From positions 1 to 44,703 of IMG/VR virus record IMGVR_UViG_3300043811_000093: DNA of 44,703 nucleotides; one strand, written 5' to 3'. Below, piece after piece: positions 7,235 to 15,826 of the stretch (position 1 is its first letter; every line of letters begins with the position of its first letter). The notes under the pieces were generated by a model. The model saw nothing but the letters and a program-made list of their open reading frames with translations, had not been told where the DNA came from and did not search any database. The DNA is from a virus. Made by a program: the position numbers and the translations under genes.

Positions 7235-10200
7235 AACGCTTCCTGCCCTTTTTCCTCGCGCTTCTGGTCTGGGCGGGGCAGAGCTTTGTCTTCAACTTCT
7301 CCACGCAGACCCTCTCGAACCCCTCCGCCCCGGCCCAGAACGGCGCGCTCATGGTCGAGTATTATTTCGACGTAACCCCCACCACGCTGGTCTCGAATCC
7401 CATCTTCCTCTCCTCGGCCGGATCGTACCCGTCGACCGGAATCTCGATCGAGCTCTCGAACGGATGTATCGGCGGGCTCTGCCTGAATGCGTCACTCCCC
7501 AACGAGACTCAGACGCTGGGGAACACCGTGATCGGAACCGGCGCGGGCTATCCGACCTCTGCTCTCGTGATGCGCGTACAGCGCGACGTCGCGGCCCTCG
7601 GCGCCGGCCATGGCGCTAACGATCGCTTCGAAATCTGGGGCTCGGACGCGATAAATCACTATCAGGTCACCGCGCCCTATAGCTCCTACGGGACCACCTC
7701 GAACGGCGCCGGCGTGAACGCCAACGCCGACGGCTTCCGCCTGGCCTTCATGCGCGAGTGCTCGGGCGCGGTATTACCCCTGGGCTCGAAAATGCCCACC
7801 ACCGCCGGCGGCTGCCCGGTGGGGACGCTGGTGTTCGAGTGGAAGTTCGAGGGGAATCTTAACGACTCTTCGACCAATGGCTACAACGCGGCGCTGAGCG
7901 GCGGCGGCTCGACCTCCTATGCGAGTTCTCTCTACCAGGTGCCTTACAGCATCACCCAGAGCTCGCCCGCGCCCTTCTGGTCGAACACCGTCTCCATGCG
8001 CGCGGGCCATCCTAACCCCCTGACGTGCGCGGCTTCGCTTTCACAGGCCGATTCTTCGAACGCCGGGACCTGCTACTGGCAGATCACGGCCTCACCGCTG
8101 ATAAACGGGTCGCCCTTCGTCCCGACGTTCAGCTCATATATGTCGACCACGGGATCTCCGGGCGTAACTCTGAGTCCGTTTGTCTTCGGGGATCACGCCA
8201 TCCAGCAGACCTTCGTCGATGCGAACGGCGCGAGCTCCGTGTCGAGTGTTCACATCGGAGCCGTGGCGACGGATTCTAACTTCGTCGCCATCCATGCCAG
8301 CCCAATAGCCGATCAGATTTTCGGCCCTCACATTATGTGGGGAAAGAACCCCTGGGGCGCGCAGGATTATCTCCAGAGCCAGGCGGTGACGCTTCGCTCG
8401 GCTGTCTATCAGGCCGGCGATCCGGGCATTCCTCCGTCCTGGGACGTCGCGCAACCGGGAACCGTAAGCTATCCCTTCCAGCCTCCGAACGGAACGACCG
8501 TTGCCACCGGCCACGCGGTGGGCGCGACGGATCAGACCATCACCGTCACCGATGCCACGCAACTGGATCTGCTCTCGTTTCCGACCATCATCACCCTCGG
8601 CTATTTCAATGGAAACGGCTACAACACAGGACAAGAGGCCGTCGTTATCTCCGGTTCGGCGGGGAACGTTCTCACCGTCGCCTATGACGGCAGAGGGTTC
8701 CGTTGCGGCACACAGAACCATTCGTGCGCGGCCGCATGGCCCGCCGGCGCCAACGTTCAGCAATTCAAAGTCACCGGCTCCGGAACCAACTTCCTTACCA
8801 ATATCAACCCTCTGGGCGCGGGCTGGTCCGGACCCGCGCTGCCAGGATTCACGGGCACCTGCGCGGTCACGGCGGGCAGCGCGGCGGTTGTTGGGACGAC
8901 CACGAACTGGTCTTCATCCCCTTCCAATTCGCAATACCTTCCCGGCTACGGAATCCAGATTCAGGGCACCAGCGCGACGTCCGTGGCTTTCAGTTTCTAC
9001 GCCTATGTTTCTTCGGTTGCGGACGCCACGCACCTGACGCTCAACCGAGTCTTCCCGGCCGACGCCACCGCTCCATTCTCGGGGCTCACCTGCACTCCGT
9101 TTCGGCCCGATTGGACCAGCATCGTGCTTCATTACGGACGATGCGGCTCCGGGGCTTATCCGGGTTGCCTCGCATACGCTTTTCCGCTGGACGGGCAAAC
9201 CTATTTCCAGACCGACGGCTGCCTCTCGAACACGGCCTGCTATCTCTACAACACGCACGACCCCAACTCCGTTCACCCGACATATTCCACGTGCCTGACG
9301 AGCCCCCCTTACCCGAACACGCAGATGCAGTGCGGCGTTCACTGGTCCTACATGGCGGGCTTCGGCTATGTCGGCGACAACGGGGGGACGAACTTTTACG
9401 ATGAGGGCCTCGCCTGGTACGACCACTATTTGCGCTCGGGGCTCGCCTCGTCGCTGGCTGCTTTCCGCATGGTGGAGGGCCAGGAAGGCACCTCGAACCA
9501 CGGCTATATGTGGTATCCCGAGCTCGCGCAGAACGACATCGGCACGCAGTCCCGCCGCGCCAGCGTGCTCGGAATGTGGGTGGCGTATTTGCTCGATGGC
9601 AAGACCTCCAACCTTTCAGGCCTGAGAAACTTCGCCAACTCGACGGCCACGACCTACATCGGCCCGAACTGTAACACCGACCTCCGCGAAGGCATTGCTT
9701 ATCCTCTGCACTGGCTCGCCGCCGCGGCGGTCTGGGATCCCAGCTCCGTCAGCCTGGGATACCCCACGACTCTGCAGACCTGGTACAACAATTACGCTCC
9801 CTGCCAGGTCACCTCGGGCTCGGCGCTCGTGCAGCACTCCTGGGCGAACAACTTTCTCTGGAATACGAATCAGACACCCGCGCTCACCGCAACCAATGGC
9901 TCGGCGGTCATCACCGGGACCGGCATCCCCTCCGACATTTGCGGGGCGGCGCCCGCGGGCACCGGCACGGCCACCGTCACGCAGAACTCGGACGTGGTCA
10001 CGGGCTCGGGGTTCGTCACCGGCGGCGGCAAAATTCTGTTCGAGGACCCGGGCATGGGGACGCTCACGTTCCGTTATATCTACGACTCCTCGGTCCAGAT
10101 ACATCTTTCGGGCCAATACCCCGGATCAACAGCCTCAGGCGTGGTGTGGTGGATCGACACCGACGCGACAAACAATGGCTCGGGCTTCGATTCGACACTA

Positions 10201-11157
10201 GTATTCGCCGTCAGCGGCGCTGACCCTCAACTCAGCAAGCAGTGGGTATGCACGGCGAGCGGCTCATCCCAGATCACCCTCGATCGAGCCTGGGACGGCC
10301 CGTCGACATCGGTGCTCTATGGCTGGCGCGGCGCCAAGGGCGGCGTCGGCGTGGCGGGAAACGGAACGGAAGTTTTCTACGTTGGCGGTGTCCTCAACCG
10401 GGGGCTCTATACCGCTTCGCTCATCGGCGGAGCCCTGGGGGCGAGCTTCACCACGCTCCAGAACAACGCCACAAATTGGGTCAAGACGTATGGAATCGAT
10501 CCGCTGACTGGGGGCACCTATTACGGCAGAATCTACCCCGGCTCGGAACCGCCCTATGCGGATTCCAGCCAGCCGCTGAACTTCTCCTATCGCAATCCCC
10601 AGGCCTCCTGGCCCGTTTCGTCCGGATCCCCCAACTACAACATTCAGTACTCGCGCTCGCAGCTCGGCGAGATCTCGACGACGTTCTGGTCGAACTACAA
10701 CTCGAATCAGACGGGCGCAAATCAGACCTTTTGGGATGGCGTCTATAAGAACATCTGGGACCTTACCCCCTACACCGCCGCCGGCTTCACCGGGGATGCG
10801 ATCGGGAGCCTCAACTGCAATCTGCAAACCAACTTCGCCGGCGGCAAATGGCCCGGCTTCTGTTTCGGCATCGGCCAGTCGTCCCAATACCCGGCCGGCC
10901 GCCTCGGCGGCCAGCTCGCCGCCATAAATCGCAGTGACGGAGTCGGTTTTTATCTCCCCGGCGTCCCCAACGCGACCAGCGTCAGCATGATCGTCACGGC
11001 GCCGACCGGCATTCCGACGACGACGAACTGCAGCTCGTCTCCCTGCGTGCTGCCGGCCGATGCGCGCCAGGGCGACCACACCCTCGTGATCCAGTACAAA
11101 AGCGCCGGCGGCGCCGTGCTCGCCCAGAGCGATCCGCAAGTCTTAGCCATCCGCTGA
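7231..11157 (+). CDS. Very large exported protein, probable fibre/adhesin or glycan-acting protein
   Basis: 1308 aa, the longest gene. The start overlaps the previous stop (ATGA) and gives a signal peptide (MKRFLPFFLALLVWAGQ). Residues ~195-235 (GTLVFEWKFEGNLNDSST) look like a LamG/concanavalin-type strand opening, and ~280-350 an Ig/PKD-like segment. Around residues 700-850 lies a helical, Trp/Tyr-rich part (EGLAWYDHYLRSGLASSL, REGIAYPLHWLAAAAVW) reminiscent of alpha/alpha-barrel glycan enzymes. Many cysteines come in close pairs (CIGGLC, CGTQNHSC, CGSGAYPGC, CLSNTAC), as in secreted proteins. A host-surface binding or polysaccharide-degrading tail component is inferred; no catalytic residues can be named. 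Confidence 0.72.
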   Translation: MKRFLPFFLALLVWAGQSFVFNFSTQTLSNPSAPAQNGALMVEYYFDVTPTTLVSNPIFLSSAGSYPSTGISIELSNGCIGGLCLNASLPNETQTLGNTVIGTGAGYPTSALVMRVQRDVAALGAGHGANDRFEIWGSDAINHYQVTAPYSSYGTTSNGAGVNANADGFRLAFMRECSGAVLPLGSKMPTTAGGCPVGTLVFEWKFEGNLNDSSTNGYNAALSGGGSTSYASSLYQVPYSITQSSPAPFWSNTVSMRAGHPNPLTCAASLSQADSSNAGTCYWQITASPLINGSPFVPTFSSYMSTTGSPGVTLSPFVFGDHAIQQTFVDANGASSVSSVHIGAVATDSNFVAIHASPIADQIFGPHIMWGKNPWGAQDYLQSQAVTLRSAVYQAGDPGIPPSWDVAQPGTVSYPFQPPNGTTVATGHAVGATDQTITVTDATQLDLLSFPTIITLGYFNGNGYNTGQEAVVISGSAGNVLTVAYDGRGFRCGTQNHSCAAAWPAGANVQQFKVTGSGTNFLTNINPLGAGWSGPALPGFTGTCAVTAGSAAVVGTTTNWSSSPSNSQYLPGYGIQIQGTSATSVAFSFYAYVSSVADATHLTLNRVFPADATAPFSGLTCTPFRPDWTSIVLHYGRCGSGAYPGCLAYAFPLDGQTYFQTDGCLSNTACYLYNTHDPNSVHPTYSTCLTSPPYPNTQMQCGVHWSYMAGFGYVGDNGGTNFYDEGLAWYDHYLRSGLASSLAAFRMVEGQEGTSNHGYMWYPELAQNDIGTQSRRASVLGMWVAYLLDGKTSNLSGLRNFANSTATTYIGPNCNTDLREGIAYPLHWLAAAAVWDPSSVSLGYPTTLQTWYNNYAPCQVTSGSALVQHSWANNFLWNTNQTPALTATNGSAVITGTGIPSDICGAAPAGTGTATVTQNSDVVTGSGFVTGGGKILFEDPGMGTLTFRYIYDSSVQIHLSGQYPGSTASGVVWWIDTDATNNGSGFDSTLVFAVSGADPQLSKQWVCTASGSSQITLDRAWDGPSTSVLYGWRGAKGGVGVAGNGTEVFYVGGVLNRGLYTASLIGGALGASFTTLQNNATNWVKTYGIDPLTGGTYYGRIYPGSEPPYADSSQPLNFSYRNPQASWPVSSGSPNYNIQYSRSQLGEISTTFWSNYNSNQTGANQTFWDGVYKNIWDLTPYTAAGFTGDAIGSLNCNLQTNFAGGKWPGFCFGIGQSSQYPAGRLGGQLAAINRSDGVGFYLPGVPNATSVSMIVTAPTGIPTTTNCSSSPCVLPADARQGDHTLVIQYKSAGGAVLAQSDPQVLAIR

Positions 11158-11197
11158 ATAACCGCCCGCTTCGAACGCGCGCGCAAAGGACCGATCC

Positions 11198-11890
11198 ATG
11201 CTCGTTTCCGACCTCATCTTTTTTTCGTTTCTCGACCTGGGCGCCGTCGCGCCAGGCGAGACGCTCACCGCGGCCGAGCAGGCCGATGCGTTCGCGCGTC
11301 TGAACATGATGCTATCGAGCTGGTCGACCGAAGGTCTAAGCGCGCCGTCGCTGTTTCACGGCTCCTTCGCACTCACCGCCGGCACCAATCTTTACACCCT
11401 CGGCGTCGGCGGCGCCCTCGTCACCGCTTTGCGCCCGATCCGCGTCACCGGCGCGCAGTCCGTCTCCGGCAATTTCCGGATGGGCATGAAGGTCATGAGC
11501 TTTGACCAGTTCGCGCAGCAGGTATCCGACCCGATCGCCTCGGCTTCGGTCCTGGCCGAAGTGCTCGCCGCGGACGGTTCTTTCCCGCTCATCAATCTCC
11601 GCGTTCACCCCATGCCGGCAGCCGCGCCGGGCACATTGTGGCTCGATTATTTCGCCGCGATCGCGCAATTCGTGACGGTGGGGGACACGGTGAACTTGCC
11701 CGACGGCTGGACCGATGCGCTGCATTTCAACCTGGCGATGGCCCTGGCCCCGCAATATGCGAGAGCCGGCGGCATCGATCCCACTCTGGAGGGCAAAGCG
11801 CAGACCAGCAAAGGGGCGCTCAACGCCCTCAACGCGGAGATTCTCGGGCAGCAGCAGGCGCCGCCGCCGCAGCAGCAAGGGGGCCAGTAA
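11198..11890 (+). CDS. Head-to-tail adaptor, P22 gp4-like (copy 1)
   Basis: 230 aa, with AAAGGA upstream. The N-terminal half has the gp4-type signature: an opening helix, then AFARLNMMLSSWSTEGL, then a beta segment FALTAGTNLYTLGVGG and the framework LRPIRVTGAQ. Later comes the family-typical LPDGWTDALHFNLAMALAPQYAR, and the C-terminus ends in a Gln/Pro tail. In P22, gp4 binds the portal ring and closes the DNA channel. Here the protein is longer than P22 gp4 (166 aa) because it includes the C-terminal domain seen in many relatives. The 11890 gene is a recognisable paralogue whose ATG overlaps this stop codon. Confidence 0.8.
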   Translation: MLVSDLIFFSFLDLGAVAPGETLTAAEQADAFARLNMMLSSWSTEGLSAPSLFHGSFALTAGTNLYTLGVGGALVTALRPIRVTGAQSVSGNFRMGMKVMSFDQFAQQVSDPIASASVLAEVLAADGSFPLINLRVHPMPAAAPGTLWLDYFAAIAQFVTVGDTVNLPDGWTDALHFNLAMALAPQYARAGGIDPTLEGKAQTSKGALNALNAEILGQQQAPPPQQQGGQ

Positions 11891-12633
11891 TGGCCGATCC
11901 TACCGCAACCTGCGCGACGCTCGTGGGCGCAGCCCTGCGCATTGCCGGTATCACCGGCCGCCCCGGCCGGGTCGCCGCGCCCGATCAGTCAACCGAGGCG
12001 ATCACCGTCCTGAACGAGATGCTCGGATCCTGGAACACCGACCCGCTGAAGATTTTCGAGACCTCGATCGATAGGTATGCGCTGACACCGTTCCAGACCA
12101 CTTATTTCATCGGACCGACCGGCAATTTCGTGGCGCCGCGGCCCTCGAAAATCGTGCGCGCGAACGTCGTGCTCACCGGCTTCACGCCGGAGCTGCACCG
12201 CCCGCTCGGACTGTACGAGGTGACCGACTGGGCCGGCCTCTCGATCCCCGAGCTGCCCGGCGCCTGGCCGCGGCGGCTCTATAACGATCACGCGATGCCG
12301 GACTCGCAACTGTATCTCTATCCGGTCGTTTCGATCGCGTCCGACCTGGAGCTGTTCACATTGCTCGCCCTCCAGCAGTTCGCCGCGCTCACCGACGTCG
12401 TGGTGCTTCCGGACGGATATCTGCGGGCCATCACCTTCAACCTGGCGCTGGAGCTCGCGGCCTACTATCCGCACGACGCGCAGGTCGCCGAGAACGCGCC
12501 GGGGATCGCGCGCGACTCGCTGGCCCTGATCGAGAGCCGCAACTCGCCGGTACCGCGAATGGTAAACGACGCATCCGGACTTAGCCGGCCGCGCGGCGGC
12601 GACTCGCAGTGGTGGCGGAGCGGAGGGTTCTGA
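11890..12633 (+). CDS. Head-to-tail adaptor, P22 gp4-like (copy 2)
   Basis: 247 aa; its ATG overlaps the upstream TAA (TAATG). The architecture matches the preceding gene: ITVLNEMLGSWNTDPLKIFE, YALTPFQTTYFIGPTGNF, PSKIVRANVVLTGF, and LPDGYLRAITFNLALELAAYY. The two proteins are clearly homologous but diverged. P22 has only one gp4, so this is a duplicated adaptor; one copy may contact the portal and the other the gp10-like hub. The C-terminal ~40 residues are Arg/Ser/Gly-rich and probably flexible. Confidence 0.8.
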   Translation: MADPTATCATLVGAALRIAGITGRPGRVAAPDQSTEAITVLNEMLGSWNTDPLKIFETSIDRYALTPFQTTYFIGPTGNFVAPRPSKIVRANVVLTGFTPELHRPLGLYEVTDWAGLSIPELPGAWPRRLYNDHAMPDSQLYLYPVVSIASDLELFTLLALQQFAALTDVVVLPDGYLRAITFNLALELAAYYPHDAQVAENAPGIARDSLALIESRNSPVPRMVNDASGLSRPRGGDSQWWRSGGF

Positions 12634-12635
12634 AC

Positions 12636-14087
12636 ATGAAATATCTGGCTTTTCTATTGGCGCTGGTCACGGCCGGGGCGCAAGTCGTCCCGCCGGTCGG
12701 CACGAACCCGCCGGGGGTCTGGCGGCTCATCTCGCAGGCGATCCCGGTGGTGGTGCCTCCGCAGGGCTATGTGGTCTCGACCACCTATGCCTATGCGGCG
12801 CAAACGCCGGGCGGAACGCTCACCGGCGGCTTCCCGGCAACCGCCATCCTGACGCCCTGCCCGGCGGGGGTCAGCGGAACCGACACTCTGATTCACTTCT
12901 ATATTTCGGGCGGCACGGGAACGGCTGAGGGCGTCACCTCGACCGGCGGAGGCACCTCGGGAACCACCTGCACCGTGAAGTTCACGCCGGCGAATAACCA
13001 CACCGGCGCGTGGACCATCCAAAGCGCTTCTCAGGGCATTTATGAGGCCGTGGCGGCCAACCCCGGAAAGCAAATCTATATGCCCGCCGGCGTTTATACG
13101 ATGCGGGACTGCATGTCCTTCAATCCCGATCTGCCGCTGAGTCTGACCGGAGCCAATTCCGGGAGCACGGGCACCACCACGTTTTTGAGCTTCGGAGGCG
13201 TCACCAACATCTGCAACGCGATCACCATCAGCGATACGGCGATCAACAGCACGGAGCCGAAATTATTGAGTCATTTCCAGATGCAGGGCACGGGCACGAG
13301 CACGGGGGGAAGCGGCATCAAGCTGAATAACGTGGTGCGCGTGACGCTCGACGGCGTGCAGGTCAACAGCTTCGCGCTCGACGGCGTGGTCATGACGAAC
13401 GCTTTCGAAACCCTGATCACGGGCGGGTGCCAGTTCATCTACAACGGCCACTGGGGCGTCGACATGGTGGGAACGCTGAATCTCAACCGGATCGAGCACT
13501 CTTATTTCGGCCAAAATTCCCGGTCGAGCGGCTTCGGAAATATTTCGATCATTGGGACGAGTTCCACCTCGGGGGCGGAATCGGTCGTCCTCGACGGCGT
13601 GGATGTGGAGGGAGCGGGGACGCTTCCGTTTACTTCAGTCGCGACGGCCTATGGCCTCTTCGTCCAGAACGTCCTCGCCTTTACGCTCGCGAACTCCTAC
13701 CTCGAAGGGAATCTCACCGACGCGGTTCTCTACCAGGGCGGCGTCAGCGGATTGACCGAGTACAACAACTGGATCAACACGTCGGGAATCATCTACGCCT
13801 CGGGAACCGTGAGTGTGAAGAGCTGGAACAACACTTTCGTGAGCGGCGCGACGCGCACGGTTACCGGCGTCGACCTGAGCACCTGGGAAATCGGTCCGGA
13901 CTCCTGCGTGGGAGGCACCACGGAATGCACCCAGCATCCGCGCACCCTGGCGATGTATGGCTCGACCGGGGCGGGCTCGGCGCTCCTGGGGACCAACTCC
14001 CCGGCGTCGACTCTCACGGCGCCCTATACGTGGCTCAAAATGCTAGCACCGGACGGGAGCGTAGTCTATCTCCCGGCCTGGAAATGA
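12636..14087 (+). CDS. Exported beta-helix tailspike-like protein
   Basis: 483 aa. The start at 12636 gives a signal peptide (MKYLAFLLALVTAGAQ). From about residue 140 there is a right-handed parallel beta-helix pattern of repeated short strands with turns: GKQIYMPAGVYTMRDC, IKLNNVVRVTLDGVQV, MTNAFETLITGGCQF, LNLNRIEHSYFGQN, VVLDGVDVEG, TLANSYLEGNL. This is the fold of phage tailspikes and pectate lyases. Several cysteines (TPCP, TTCTV, DSCVGGTTECTQ) fit an oxidising compartment. It lies between the adaptors and the gp10-like gene and probably binds or cleaves a host surface polysaccharide. Active-site acids cannot be assigned by eye. Confidence 0.78.
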   Translation: MKYLAFLLALVTAGAQVVPPVGTNPPGVWRLISQAIPVVVPPQGYVVSTTYAYAAQTPGGTLTGGFPATAILTPCPAGVSGTDTLIHFYISGGTGTAEGVTSTGGGTSGTTCTVKFTPANNHTGAWTIQSASQGIYEAVAANPGKQIYMPAGVYTMRDCMSFNPDLPLSLTGANSGSTGTTTFLSFGGVTNICNAITISDTAINSTEPKLLSHFQMQGTGTSTGGSGIKLNNVVRVTLDGVQVNSFALDGVVMTNAFETLITGGCQFIYNGHWGVDMVGTLNLNRIEHSYFGQNSRSSGFGNISIIGTSSTSGAESVVLDGVDVEGAGTLPFTSVATAYGLFVQNVLAFTLANSYLEGNLTDAVLYQGGVSGLTEYNNWINTSGIIYASGTVSVKSWNNTFVSGATRTVTGVDLSTWEIGPDSCVGGTTECTQHPRTLAMYGSTGAGSALLGTNSPASTLTAPYTWLKMLAPDGSVVYLPAWK

Positions 14088-15826
14088 AAATTCCGCTGGT
14101 CGGCCAGGATTTCACGTCGCGCTCGCCGGCCGTGTCGGGGCAAACCTGCATCAACGTTTACCCCTCGCCGATCGACGATCCGAACGAAGCTTCGACGATC
14201 GCGACGGCGACGGCCGCCGCGCGCGGCAAGAACAAAGCGGTGCTCTATGGCTGCCCCGGCAAGCACACCATCGGCACCTACTCGTCGCAGTTGCGCGGCC
14301 TGTGGAGTGGAGGCGGCCGCTGCTTCATCGTCATCTCGACCGGCTTCATTCTCGAGATCAGCTCGGCGGGCGCGATCATCAGCTCGAACGCGTTTCCCTC
14401 GTGGACCGACAACGGCCTGCCGGTCCAGATGTTCGCGAACGGCACGCAACTGCTGATCATCGCCGGAGGCCTGGCCTACTGCGACAATGGCGCGGGGCCG
14501 GTCGTCTGCACCGTCGACAATTATGCCGGCGCGGTCAACGTGTTCGGCTACGGCGTGTCCTGGGTCTCGGGCGATATGTTCAACGCCGACGGATCCTGGG
14601 TCGGGCGGAACATCGTCATCAACGGCTCGAATTACACCATCTCAGGCACCGATCCGGGCGGCTTCGCCGGCAATGTGAGCCCGCCCACTCCCACGCTGTT
14701 GTTTGTCACCACCGTGGTCGCGGTGACCTCGCCGCCATCCTATGCCTATAGCGCGCTCGGCACCACGCTCACCGCCGTTGCGGGCGCGGTGCTCGATGGG
14801 ACCTTCTTCGTGCAGCGGCCGGCGCTCTCGGGAATCGGCGGGACCTATGACACCGGCCGGCAAGTGAATTTCTCGGCGGTGCTCGACGGCACGACCTGGA
14901 ACGGGCTCGATTTTTTCTCGAAGGAAGGCTATCCCGACTATTTGCGGTCCATCCAGAGCGATGGCGTGCAGCTCTATCTGTGGGGCACGGAAACCTTCGA
15001 AGTCTGGCAGGCGGATCCGAACGCGGTGCCCGGCGGAAATCCCTTCGTCGAGCTGATCGGCGCCGGCGGGCGCTATGGGAATATCTCGACCTTCGCGCAG
15101 GGCGCGATCGACGGCCACATCTATTTCCTGGGCGGCGACGATCGCGGCCAGATCTGCGCCTATGTCATGAACGGCTACAGCCCGGTCCGGATCTCGACCC
15201 ACGCCCAGGAGGCGAGCTGGCAGGCCAACGCGATGGGCGCGAACGCGGTCTCCTATACCTACATGGAGGAAGGCCACTCGTTCTGGTGCATTAATTTCGG
15301 CGGGCAAACCTGGTGTTTCGATCCGGAGACCGGCGCCTGGCATCAGCGCTACAAATGGACCGGCTCGGCCTTCGCGCCCTATCAGACCAATTTGCACACC
15401 TTCATCCCCGAGTGGGGCGCCGGCGGCATGCACGTCACCGCATGGACCGGCGCGGCCGGCGTCTTCCAGTCGAGCACGCTGTTTTACGACGACGTCGGCA
15501 CCGACATGGCCTGGCAGCGCGTGCTGCCCTACATCTACAACGACGGCAAGTGGCAGTATTTCGGGCGGCTCGATCTCGAAATGGAAACCGGATCCGCGCC
15601 GGCCGGGCTTCCGGCGATCACGCTCGATTATTCGGACGACCGCGGCGTCACGTTTCAAAATCCGCGGGTGGCGACGGTCGCGGCGCCGATCGATGCGTCC
15701 TCGACGCGCGTCTTCTGGAATCGTAACGGCAAATCGCGCGGCCGGCTTCCGCGGCTCTCCGGAGCCGGCCAGTATCGCGTGGCGCTGATTGACGCCGACT
15801 GGGACATCACCCTGGGGACGGTATGA
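14084..15826 (+). CDS. Packaged-DNA stabilisation protein, P22 gp10-like
   Basis: 580 aa, longer than P22 gp10 (472 aa). ATGA overlap with the upstream stop. Family features are clear: the opening MKIPLVGQDFTSRSPAVSGQ; the segment DGTTWNGLDFFSKEGYPDYLRSI; LYLWGTETFEVWQ; AQGAIDGHIYFLGGDDRG; the late strand LDYSDDRGVTF; and the end GRLPRLSGAGQYRVALIDADWDI. In P22 this protein forms the hub that attaches below gp4 and carries tailspikes and the needle. It is followed by the needle-position gene, with an ATGA overlap. Confidence 0.85.
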   Translation: MKIPLVGQDFTSRSPAVSGQTCINVYPSPIDDPNEASTIATATAAARGKNKAVLYGCPGKHTIGTYSSQLRGLWSGGGRCFIVISTGFILEISSAGAIISSNAFPSWTDNGLPVQMFANGTQLLIIAGGLAYCDNGAGPVVCTVDNYAGAVNVFGYGVSWVSGDMFNADGSWVGRNIVINGSNYTISGTDPGGFAGNVSPPTPTLLFVTTVVAVTSPPSYAYSALGTTLTAVAGAVLDGTFFVQRPALSGIGGTYDTGRQVNFSAVLDGTTWNGLDFFSKEGYPDYLRSIQSDGVQLYLWGTETFEVWQADPNAVPGGNPFVELIGAGGRYGNISTFAQGAIDGHIYFLGGDDRGQICAYVMNGYSPVRISTHAQEASWQANAMGANAVSYTYMEEGHSFWCINFGGQTWCFDPETGAWHQRYKWTGSAFAPYQTNLHTFIPEWGAGGMHVTAWTGAAGVFQSSTLFYDDVGTDMAWQRVLPYIYNDGKWQYFGRLDLEMETGSAPAGLPAITLDYSDDRGVTFQNPRVATVAAPIDASSTRVFWNRNGKSRGRLPRLSGAGQYRVALIDADWDITLGTV

